Positions 5,602-10,370 of a stretch of 10,370 bases of DNA are shown one piece after another (the stretch's first letter is position 1; every line of letters starts with the position of its first letter). The position numbers and the translations under genes are program-made. This DNA comes from JAUSKF01 sp964355005. Its GTDB lineage: Bacteria; Patescibacteriota; Minisyncoccia; UBA6257; WO2-44-18. Location: positions 1 through 10,370 of the forward strand of contig CAYHBX010000030.1 of NCBI GenBank assembly GCA_964355005.1, written 5' to 3'. The notes under the pieces are model-generated. The model was not told the origin of the DNA, searched no databases, and saw nothing but the letters and a program-made list of their open reading frames with translations.

Positions 5602-5635
5602 GTTTCGCTTTGGCGGCATCAAAACCCAGCGCAAT

Positions 5636-5677
5636 ATTTGTTATCGGCTAATTCGCCCGAATTAGCCGATAACAAAT
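5636..5677. repeat. Perfect 42-bp palindrome, 20-bp arms
   Basis: The arm ATTTGTTATCGGCTAATTCG (5636-5655) is exactly complementary to 5658-5677, with CC in the centre. No T-run follows on either strand, arguing against a terminator. Arm length and a 2-base G/C centre match the palindrome at 8349-8390. It is the main content of the gap 5602-5720; nothing else was seen there. Confidence 0.75.
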
Positions 5678-5720
5678 TAAAAATAAGCGCGGTAAGCAGA
5701 AGATACGAATAATCTTCCTA

Positions 5721-5959
5721 CTATTCCGTTTCGCCGCTGACACCGAATAGAATCTTTAGTTTATTCTTATCCTTGTTTTGAATTTTTAGGCCGTCTTTGG
5801 TGGATAGAATAAATACCTTTTTGAATATCCAAATGCGGAAATAGCACTCCTCAATTTTTTGCGGGAGTATAAACTTCGGGATTCGCCGTTCTCGTCCTCA
5901 AGCTCGGTTGAAAAAAAGGACTCATTTCCAAAACCAATTTCCGCGAAAACTTTTTTCAT
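5721..5959 (-). pseudogene. Short CPR-type conserved hypothetical, frameshifted
   Basis: From ATG 5959 the minus strand reads MKKVFAEIGFGNESFFSTEL and on to about residue 26 (ENGE). It then continues in another frame as IPKFILPQKIEECYFRIWIF, a KKVFILSTKDG segment, and finally KLKILFGVSGETE with a stop at 5721. The switch falls at about 5880-5884; one extra base there would give a single frame of about 79 residues. Without it translation ends early after 58 residues. From recall, this is a widespread short Parcubacteria protein that ends in LFGVSG-type residues and often sits near GIY-YIG genes; its function is unknown. Its ATG follows the GIY-YIG stop by 8 bases, without a Shine-Dalgarno, suggesting co-transcription. 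A lone tail copy occurs at 2249-2293. Confidence 0.7.
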
Positions 5960-5967
5960 ATTTTTAG

Positions 5968-6219
5968 TTAGACGCGGTTTTTTATTAACTTAATTTTTTG
6001 TTTTCTGCTCAATCGCTTTATCTCCGCCTCCCTCCTCAAAGCCGCGCCGGCGGTACGCGAAGTTTCAAAATAAACCAGCTTTACCGGGCGGCGGCTTCTG
6101 GTGTATTTCGCCGCTCGCTTGGAATGATTGTGGTCATGAACGCGCTTTTTCAGATCGTTGGTGGAACCGGTATACAATGACCCATCGACGCATTTTAAAA
6201 TATAGACAAAATTCTTCAT
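5968..6219 (-). CDS. GIY-YIG domain protein (YhbQ/UPF0213-like)
   Basis: This is a stand-alone 83-residue GIY-YIG nuclease-fold protein. VYI (5-7) and YTG (16-18) form the two core motifs, R26 and H30 lie on the following helix (DLKKRVHDHN), and E64 (RREAEIKRL) is the expected metal-binding glutamate. RRPVKLVYFE (43-52) is the typical central strand. Homologues such as YhbQ act on nucleic acids, but the cellular role of these tiny versions in CPR is unclear. The ATG at 6219 has no Shine-Dalgarno; TACAAT lies 6 bases upstream, so a leaderless message is likely. The frameshifted short gene follows 8 bases after the stop and is probably in the same transcript. Confidence 0.9.
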   Translation of the reverse strand: MKNFVYILKCVDGSLYTGSTNDLKKRVHDHNHSKRAAKYTRSRRPVKLVYFETSRTAGAALRREAEIKRLSRKQKIKLIKNRV

Positions 6220-6225
6220 ACGATT

Positions 6226-6231
6226 ATTGTA
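6226..6231 (-). promoter_or_regulatory. -10 box TACAAT, leaderless arrangement
   Basis: Minus-strand TACAAT ends 6 bases before the ATG at 6219, the same hexamer and spacing as for the gene at 2021-2233. No -35 match was seen. Confidence 0.4.
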
Positions 6232-6253
6232 CTAAAACTAAAAGGCGGGCCAC

Positions 6254-6313
6254 CATCGCCGCTCTTCCGCCGTGTTCTTGCGGGAACGGGCGGAATTTTT
6301 GGCGACGGCGATG
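6254..6313 (-). terminator. Nested hairpin after the PH-like gene
   Basis: Three nested stems: CATCGCCG (6254-6261) / CGGCGATG (6306-6313), TTCCGCC (6265-6271) / GGCGGAA (6289-6295), and GTTC (6274-6277) / GAAC (6284-6287). It begins 7 bases past the stop of the minus gene at 6321, which suits an mRNA 3' structure. The only adjacent T-run (6296-6300) is on the plus strand, so the direction is unsure. Confidence 0.4.
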
Positions 6314-6320
6314 TTATCAA

Positions 6321-6788
6321 TTAGGAATGTATAACTTGCTTGATCGCGGTCTCAAGTTTTTCCGGCTCATCCGTTCCGATACGGTAGATTTTCCCGTTCT
6401 TCATCTGAATTTCAATCGCGTCAAAGCCGGAAACATTAAAAATCCACATACGCGGCCAAAACCACAGCCGTATGCCCCAACCGTAATACCAATGATTTTT
6501 TACCTGTGTGGCTGAAACAATCTCACTTGCCGCGAATTTTTTGCGAAAAACGCCGTAGCCAAACTTGATCCGCAGATAGTTTTCATCAATGGACACGGAG
6601 AGCGTTGTGAATGATGCAAGAATAAACAGAATCAACGCCATTATGGCAGTGATGGCAAAATTTGTGCCGGAGTCAACCGAGGGAGGTTCAGCCCGAGCCG
6701 TAATCTGCATCCACGCGAAAAGAACCAGCACGGCCAGTAAGACAACCAGCATCAGATACCCAATTTGAGTGTGTTTGTATGAAGTCAT
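6321..6788 (-). CDS. Two-helix membrane protein with a C-terminal PH-like domain
   Basis: This 155-residue protein has two transmembrane segments, about 10-29 (GYLMLVVLLAVLVLFAWMQI) and 43-63 (NFAITAIMALILFILASF). The C-terminal part (about 64-153) resembles bacterial PH-like domains: SVSIDENYLRIKFGYG, RKKFAASEIVSATQV, a Trp/Tyr-rich segment WYYGWGIRLWFWPRMW (100-115), then AIEIQMKNGKIYRIGTDEP and a final helix. Such proteins are usually annotated only as PH domain or DUF membrane proteins, and the ligand is unknown. The domain should face the cytoplasm if both termini are inside. Start support is moderate: GGG directly precedes ATG 6788, and a TAAAAT lies 13 bases upstream. A small CCCGTA/TACGGG hairpin (6830-6854) lies between it and the tRNA. 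Confidence 0.7.
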   Translation of the reverse strand: MTSYKHTQIGYLMLVVLLAVLVLFAWMQITARAEPPSVDSGTNFAITAIMALILFILASFTTLSVSIDENYLRIKFGYGVFRKKFAASEIVSATQVKNHWYYGWGIRLWFWPRMWIFNVSGFDAIEIQMKNGKIYRIGTDEPEKLETAIKQVIHS

Positions 6789-6902
6789 CCCAGTACTAAA
6801 ATTTTAACTAATTATGTTTATTGTTGCACCCCGTAATCAAAAATTTAGTACGGGACAGGTAAGATTATTTTAGCAAAAATCCTGCCGGCATATCTAGTTT
6901 CT

Positions 6903-6977
6903 TGGCTCCCCGGGTAGGATTCGAACCTACGACCTTTCCGTTAACAGCGGATTGCTCTACCACTGAGCTACCGGGGA
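6903..6977 (-). tRNA. tRNA-Asn (anticodon GTT)
   Basis: On the minus strand the full cloverleaf folds: acceptor TCCCCGG/CCGGGGA, D-arm GCTC/GAGC, anticodon stem ATCCG/CGGAA (outer A-A mismatch, other four pairs good), loop CTGTTAA with anticodon GTT at 6943-6945, T-arm GTAGG/CCTAC with loop TTCGAAT, discriminator G and an encoded CCA (6905-6903). Discriminator G and GTT agree with tRNA-Asn. The first ten bases (6968-6977) overlap the end of the GIY-YIG gene, whose TAG stop is tRNA positions 8-10. Confidence 0.96.
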
Positions 6978-7213
6978 ATGTTTATTTTTTTCACGAACTT
7001 TTGGCCACCCGCACTTTTTAGGTATTTTTCACGCGCCCTAGCTTCCGATAAATTATCATATTGTTCACTATAAACCAATTTCCATGGCATATATCTTTTC
7101 AAAAAATTACCATGACCAGCATTATGTTCGGCTACCCTTCTTTCAAGATTATTAGTGCTTCCCGTGTAAGTTTTTGAATAATTAATGCTTTTTAAGATAT
7201 AAGCGTGAGTCAT
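6968..7213 (-). CDS. GIY-YIG domain protein overlapping tRNA-Asn
   Basis: A second stand-alone GIY-YIG protein, 81 residues. AYI (4-6) and YTG (16-18) are the core motifs; R26 and H30 follow in NNLERRVAEHNAG, and E62 (ARAREKYLKS) is the catalytic glutamate. The YLKSAGGQKFV end is typical of the subgroup. Its final residues IPR and stop are read from the 5' end of the tRNA. A partial copy of the tRNA 5' end lies 8 bases upstream of the start (7222-7276), so the gene sits between direct repeats of tRNA sequence. This arrangement suggests it arrived by insertion at the tRNA. No Shine-Dalgarno precedes the ATG. It is diverged from the other GIY-YIG gene (5968-6219), so a recent duplication is unlikely. 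Confidence 0.9.
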   Translation of the reverse strand: MTHAYILKSINYSKTYTGSTNNLERRVAEHNAGHGNFLKRYMPWKLVYSEQYDNLSEARAREKYLKSAGGQKFVKKINIPR

Positions 7214-7221
7214 TAGTCTAG

Positions 7222-7276
7222 TGAGCTACCCGCCTCGCGTCGACAAGCGAACGCGAGTCGAGGCGGGCCGGGGAAT
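7222..7276 (-). pseudogene. Partial copy of the tRNA-Asn 5' end, split by a palindrome
   Basis: CCGGGGAAT (7268-7276) and TGAGCTA (7222-7228) on the plus strand are identical to 6971-6979 and 6964-6970 of the real tRNA, but a 39-base palindromic insert separates them. Together they rebuild tRNA positions 1-14 plus two upstream bases. No other part of a tRNA follows, so it cannot be functional. Confidence 0.7.
7229..7267. repeat. GC-rich palindromic insert
   Basis: CCCGCCTC (7229-7236) pairs with GAGGCGGG (7260-7267), and inner GCGT (7237-7240) with ACGC (7251-7254), leaving a 5-base bulge. It is much more GC-rich than its surroundings and sits exactly between two blocks of tRNA-matching sequence. 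From 7277 to 7454 the region is otherwise AT-rich with no gene seen. Confidence 0.7.
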
Positions 7277-7454
7277 ATAAATAACTTCTATTACTTTACC
7301 GAATTTTTGGGATTTGTCCAATTCGTAATTTTTCCGCATCGGCGCACGGGAGTTTTATGTTATAACGCAGGTTGTGTTGATTTATCAATTATATTATCCA
7401 GTAACCAATCAACTTGCTATTCACGAGCGGTGATGCTAATTTGAGCATGTTTTT

Positions 7455-7460
7455 TCTAAT
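7455..7460 (+). promoter_or_regulatory. -10 box TCTAAT, leaderless arrangement
   Basis: TCTAAT ends 6 bases before ATG 7467 and there is no Shine-Dalgarno, matching the spacing at 2240 and 6226. No -35 was identified. Confidence 0.35.
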
Positions 7461-7466
7461 CAAGCG

Positions 7467-8354
7467 ATGACATTTATCAAATTATTTAAAGCTATTTTGA
7501 GCGCAGATAAAGATGTTAGCCGCCAAGCGGCGAGAGAGGTGCGGAAGTTTTTATACAGTTCGCGAAGCAGCCAGAATGATCTTAAAAGCATCGCGTCCAT
7601 AGTAGAAGACGCTCCTACGGAATACGCAAAAATCGAAGATGATTGGCGACAAGAAAATTTCGTAATGGCCGTGTCCGTCATTTATTATTTGCATAATCGG
7701 GAAAATCAACCAGATTTTTTGTTTTCTTGGCTTTTTCAGCTTCTCCAACACAAAAATGGCAATATACGCCATGCCGCTGTGCGTATGGTGCAGAGCGAGC
7801 TTGGGCCGTTGACCTACCACATACGATTTCCCAACGAAAAATTAACGCGCCCCGAACTTTCTAAAGAAAAAGCTGACGGCATCCTCCTCGGTTTGCGCGC
7901 CAATCTTAGCAATTTGGAAGAAAATTCATGGAAAAATTCTTATAGGAAATTCAAATATATAGATGAACTCCCAAGCGGCACGCATAAATCCGTTCAATTG
8001 ATATTGAGTTTGTTGGATGACTACTGCAGTGATGTTGCCCGAACGGAAACGCAAATCGAATCAAAACAACAAATTCTTGAACGACGAGGTGAGATCGAGA
8101 AAGAGCTTTCGGACATGCTTAAGAAAACCGGCAGTGGCTTTTGGCTAAAGGACATTAAAGAGTTGATTTATAACGGAGAGGACAATAATGATTTTCATCG
8201 CTTGATAGCCATGTTTGATCGTGGCGGCGATGCGTCGGAATTAAATAATATTCTTGAGTTAGCGAGTAATGCGTGGAATTATTTTCCGCATAAAAACCTT
8301 GGTGGCATTTCTCCGGCTGAAAAACTTCTACAATACCACCCACGCACAATATAA
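7467..8354 (+). CDS. HEAT-like alpha-helical protein with a WNYFPHxxLGGISPAE C-terminal motif
   Basis: A 295-residue soluble protein with no named family recognised. Residues about 1-115 are HEAT-like helices (for example LLQHKNGNIRHAAVRMVQSE, 92-111), a Lys/Glu-rich segment around 123-165 follows, then a probable coiled coil (191-221). The last 50 residues form a compact module: DFHRLIAMFDRGG, SELNNILELASNAWNYFPHK and LGGISPAEKLLQ. I recall this tail at the ends of otherwise unrelated proteins, which would make it a portable module, but cannot name it. The start is ATG 7467 with a -10 box 6 bases upstream. Its stop (8352-8354) lies inside the left arm of the palindrome preceding the regulator gene, so the two genes are tightly adjoining but probably separately controlled. 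Confidence 0.75.
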   Translation: MTFIKLFKAILSADKDVSRQAAREVRKFLYSSRSSQNDLKSIASIVEDAPTEYAKIEDDWRQENFVMAVSVIYYLHNRENQPDFLFSWLFQLLQHKNGNIRHAAVRMVQSELGPLTYHIRFPNEKLTRPELSKEKADGILLGLRANLSNLEENSWKNSYRKFKYIDELPSGTHKSVQLILSLLDDYCSDVARTETQIESKQQILERRGEIEKELSDMLKKTGSGFWLKDIKELIYNGEDNNDFHRLIAMFDRGGDASELNNILELASNAWNYFPHKNLGGISPAEKLLQYHPRTI

Positions 8355-8390
8355 CATCCTTACAAACTGGAGTTTGTAAGGATGTTATAT
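8349..8390. promoter_or_regulatory. Perfect 42-bp palindrome upstream of the regulator gene (probable operator)
   Basis: Arms ATATAACATCCTTACAAACT (8349-8368) and its exact complement (8371-8390) flank GG. The right arm contains TTATAT leading into a -10-like TATATT (8386-8391), 11 bases before the ATG at 8403, so a bound protein would block the promoter. The left arm overlaps the stop of the previous gene. No T-run argues against a terminator. Confidence 0.65.
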
Positions 8391-8402
8391 TACACTGCGA
8401 TC

Positions 8403-8705
8403 ATGACAAAATTTAAAACAGCCAAACAAATGGAGCGACACCTGAAAGGGATGGCCAACCATTACCGCATCGAGATACTACTTTTGATCACGGAGCGCGA
8501 CGACATCACCCTTGAGGACATTGTTCGGGCCATCGGTGCTAATGAAAAGACTTTAGGTGAGCATACGCGGCGGCTGGTTGTGGCCGGGCTGGTAAACAAA
8601 AAGTATCGCGGCAAATTCGTAGAGCACACCCTTTCGCCCTACGGGAAAAATTTTGCGAAATTTCTCCACTCTTTTCGTACCATAAAAACATCCTTACAAA
8701 CTTGA
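8403..8705 (+). CDS. Small winged-helix (ArsR-like) transcriptional regulator
   Basis: From ATG 8403 it is a 100-residue DNA-binding protein. A lead-in helix (FKTAKQMERHLKGMANHYRI) is followed by the winged HTH: IEILLLITERDDITLEDIVR, then the recognition helix NEKTLGEHTRRLVVAGLVNK and a wing (YRGKFVEHTLSPYGKNFAKF). The pattern resembles ArsR-type repressors, without the usual cysteine metal site. An ATG at 8382 would add 7 residues, but it lies inside the palindrome and upstream of the likely transcription start. Palindromes sharing the same arm sequence bracket the gene, and the 3' one encodes the last residues (KTSLQT) before TGA. Autoregulation through these sites is the obvious inference. 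From recall, similar regulators with related repeats occur in other CPR genomes. Confidence 0.85.
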   Translation: MTKFKTAKQMERHLKGMANHYRIEILLLITERDDITLEDIVRAIGANEKTLGEHTRRLVVAGLVNKKYRGKFVEHTLSPYGKNFAKFLHSFRTIKTSLQT

Positions 8706-8720
8706 GAATGTAAGGATGTT
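8687..8720. repeat. Second palindrome with the same arm, at the 3' end of the regulator gene
   Basis: AACATCCTTACA (8687-8698) pairs with TGTAAGGATGTT (8709-8720). The left side shares 16 bases (AACATCCTTACAAACT) with the palindrome at 8349-8390, while the centre has diverged. There is no trailing T-run. It may be a second operator or the far end of a small mobile unit. Confidence 0.65.
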
Positions 8721-8824
8721 GTAATAACAATGAAATCAATGCTGGGCAACTTTCGCCGGGATTTTCTAAAACCGTGTAATTCCTCATTTTGTTTTTTGGG
8801 AAAGTTTTGTGTAATCTATAAGCC

Positions 8825-10360
8825 ATGACTCAACAGGAGGCGCTGGAAGTTTTAAAAATGAGGCGCAATGTTTTTTTAACCGGCGCCGCGGGAAGCGGCA
8901 AGACTTATGTCTTAAATTCATATATTAAATTTCTTAAAGAGCGGGGAGTGACCGTAGGAATCACCGCTTCAACCGGCATCGCGGCTACCCATATCCACGG
9001 CCTCACAATTCACTCTTTTGCCGGCATTGGCATTAAACGTTTTCTTGGAGACGCGGAAATAAAAGTCATTGCGGGTAATAAGCGTGTCGCCGCGCGTCTG
9101 CGAAACGCGGCCGTGTTGGTGATTGACGAAATTTCCATGCTGGACGCCGCCCGGTTAGATTTGGTAGATCGAGTGGCGCGGTTTACGCGAGGATCCCCGG
9201 CGCCCTTCGGCGGTCTGCAAGTTATTCTCTGCGGCGACTTTTTCCAACTTCCGCCGGTAGCCGAAGGTAATCAGGCGCCGCCTCAATTCGCCTATCGCGC
9301 CGCTTCCTGGGAAGCGCTGAATCTCAAAATTTGTTATTTACAAGAACAGCATCGTCAGGACGACATTGAATTTCTGGAAACGCTCGGCGCTATTCGCGGC
9401 GCTTCGGTGGGAGACCGCACTACCACCACCCTAGCGTCTCGTTGCCAAGCGGAAACGCCGCGGCACATTGTTACCAAACTTTATTCGCATAATGTTAATG
9501 TTGACGCGGAAAATAATCGAAAACTTGCCGAACTTCACGGAGAGGAGCGCGTGTATCAAATGGAAACGCGCGGTGTTCCGAAAATCGCGGAAACATTGAA
9601 GAAGGGGTGCCTCGCTCCCGGAACACTTGCCTTGAAAATGGGCGCCGCTGTCATGTTTATTAAAAATAATTTTGAGCGTGGCTATGCGAATGGAACGCTT
9701 GGTACGATTAATGGGTTCAGAGATGGTTTGCCGGTGGTAAGAACTTTTGGTGGAAAATCCATTCTCGCGGATCCGGCCAGCTGGAGCGTGGAAGAGAAAG
9801 GGAAAAAGTTGGCCGAAATTATCCAGATTCCGCTCCGTCTCGCTTGGGCGATCACTATTCACAAGAGCCAAGGCATGACGCTGGATGCCGCCCAAGTTGA
9901 TCTGCGGGATGCCTTTGAGCCGGGTATGGGCTACGTGGCCCTTTCTCGCGTTCGTGGCCTTGCTTCGCTCTACCTTCTGGGATTCAATGATGTGGCGCTC
10001 ATGGTGAACACTGAAGTTCTAGAGCAGGATAAAATCTTTCAGGAACTTTCACGTCAAGCCCAAGAAGAACTCCGCGCAATCCCGGAAGAAGAAAGACAAA
10101 AATTTAGCGCGAGTTTTCGCGGCGTGTCGGTGGGTGGTCAGAATGTCAACGACAGCTCGGACCATTCTAGCGCCGTCTCATACGCAAAGATTCGCGCCAG
10201 TTATCCATTGGTGTATGCCAAGTGGTCTGCCGGTGAAGACGCGGATTTAGTATCGGCTTATAGCCATGGCGAAACCATATCCGCGCTAGCCAAGAAACAC
10301 CACAGAAAGCCCGGCGCCATCCGTTCCCGAATTATCAAGTTGGGGCTGATTGAGCAATAA
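8825..10360 (+). CDS. PIF1-like SF1B DNA helicase with C-terminal HTH domain
   Basis: This 511-residue ATP-dependent 5'-to-3' DNA helicase of the PIF1/RecD2 group unwinds forked or G-quadruplex DNA. Motifs in order: Walker A GAAGSGKT (20-27), TASTGIAA (47-54), Walker B VIDEIS (99-104), GDFFQLPPV (137-145), QEQHRQ (173-178), AITIHKSQGMTLD (342-354) and YVALSRVRGL (370-379) with the arginine finger. After a charged linker (400-430), residues about 466-509 form a helix-turn-helix/SANT-like segment (EDADLVSAYSHGETISALAK then GAIRSRIIKLGL), a common extension in CPR PIF1 proteins that probably binds DNA. The ATG has no Shine-Dalgarno; AATCTATAAG lies just upstream, so a leaderless start is possible. 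It is complete, ending 10 bases before the window edge. Confidence 0.95.
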   Translation: MTQQEALEVLKMRRNVFLTGAAGSGKTYVLNSYIKFLKERGVTVGITASTGIAATHIHGLTIHSFAGIGIKRFLGDAEIKVIAGNKRVAARLRNAAVLVIDEISMLDAARLDLVDRVARFTRGSPAPFGGLQVILCGDFFQLPPVAEGNQAPPQFAYRAASWEALNLKICYLQEQHRQDDIEFLETLGAIRGASVGDRTTTTLASRCQAETPRHIVTKLYSHNVNVDAENNRKLAELHGEERVYQMETRGVPKIAETLKKGCLAPGTLALKMGAAVMFIKNNFERGYANGTLGTINGFRDGLPVVRTFGGKSILADPASWSVEEKGKKLAEIIQIPLRLAWAITIHKSQGMTLDAAQVDLRDAFEPGMGYVALSRVRGLASLYLLGFNDVALMVNTEVLEQDKIFQELSRQAQEELRAIPEEERQKFSASFRGVSVGGQNVNDSSDHSSAVSYAKIRASYPLVYAKWSAGEDADLVSAYSHGETISALAKKHHRKPGAIRSRIIKLGLIEQ

Positions 10361-10370
10361 TTTTTCGCCA

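Noticed and set aside
8687..8720. Terminator of the regulator gene
   Set aside because: There is no T-run after the stem, and the arm sequence is shared with the promoter-side palindrome, which points to binding or repeat function.
9431..9895. 154-codon antisense frame inside the helicase gene
   Set aside because: The helicase frame with ordered SF1 motifs is certain; this is a shadow.
1..10370. CRISPR array or a full insertion sequence
   Set aside because: No regularly spaced repeats, no transposase or integrase gene and no Cas motifs were found. The only mobile signs are small palindromes and the GIY-YIG/tRNA footprint.
1..10370. Alternative genetic code with TGA as glycine, as in some CPR lineages
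   Set aside because: The regulator gene ends at TGA 8703-8705 at a sensible length, and conserved genes show no in-frame TGA codons.

Overview
The window looks like a chromosomal fragment from a Candidate Phyla Radiation (Patescibacteria, most likely Parcubacteria-type) bacterium. This rests on the gene mix: two tiny GIY-YIG proteins, a PIF1-like helicase with a C-terminal helix-turn-helix, a single-pass VanY peptidase, a GerMN-like domain, many short lineage-type hypotheticals, short palindromic repeats in and between genes, and -10 boxes placed directly before start codons. The organism call is inference from gene content. The standard code (11) fits, because TGA is used as a stop at 8703-8705.

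Layout: 1-279 is non-coding but highly structured: a 9-bp-arm palindrome at 8-30 and a three-stem nested element at 54-171. It precedes a HI0933/BaiN-type flavoprotein (280-1545, +). From 1551 to 5144 almost everything is on the minus strand in short units separated by hairpin terminators: a CxC/CxC small protein, a two-helix membrane protein, a TspO-GerMN fusion, a VanY carboxypeptidase, an alpha-helical hypothetical and a YdeI/OmdA-type protein. A plus-strand gene at 5249-5565 has a clear Shine-Dalgarno start but is broken by an 11-bp tandem duplication. Next come a 42-bp palindrome, a frameshifted short CPR-type gene, a GIY-YIG protein, a membrane protein with a PH-like domain, and tRNA-Asn(GTT), all minus. 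A second GIY-YIG gene is wedged against the tRNA, with a displaced partial copy of the tRNA 5' end behind it. The last third is plus strand: a HEAT-like protein, a small winged-helix regulator bracketed by two related palindromes, and a PIF1-like helicase.

How the parts may work together: no large operon is visible. Envelope functions (VanY, TspO-GerMN, the PH-like protein) are scattered. The most coherent systems are (i) the winged-helix gene with palindromes at both ends, plus a third exact copy of the 12-base half-site just upstream of the TspO-GerMN gene, and (ii) the GIY-YIG gene lying between a full tRNA-Asn and a copy of that tRNA's 5' end. The second looks like the footprint of an insertion that rebuilt the tRNA. 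Small palindromic inserts (in tspO at 2956-2998, in the tRNA fragment at 7229-7267) and two frameshifted genes point to ongoing rearrangement and decay.
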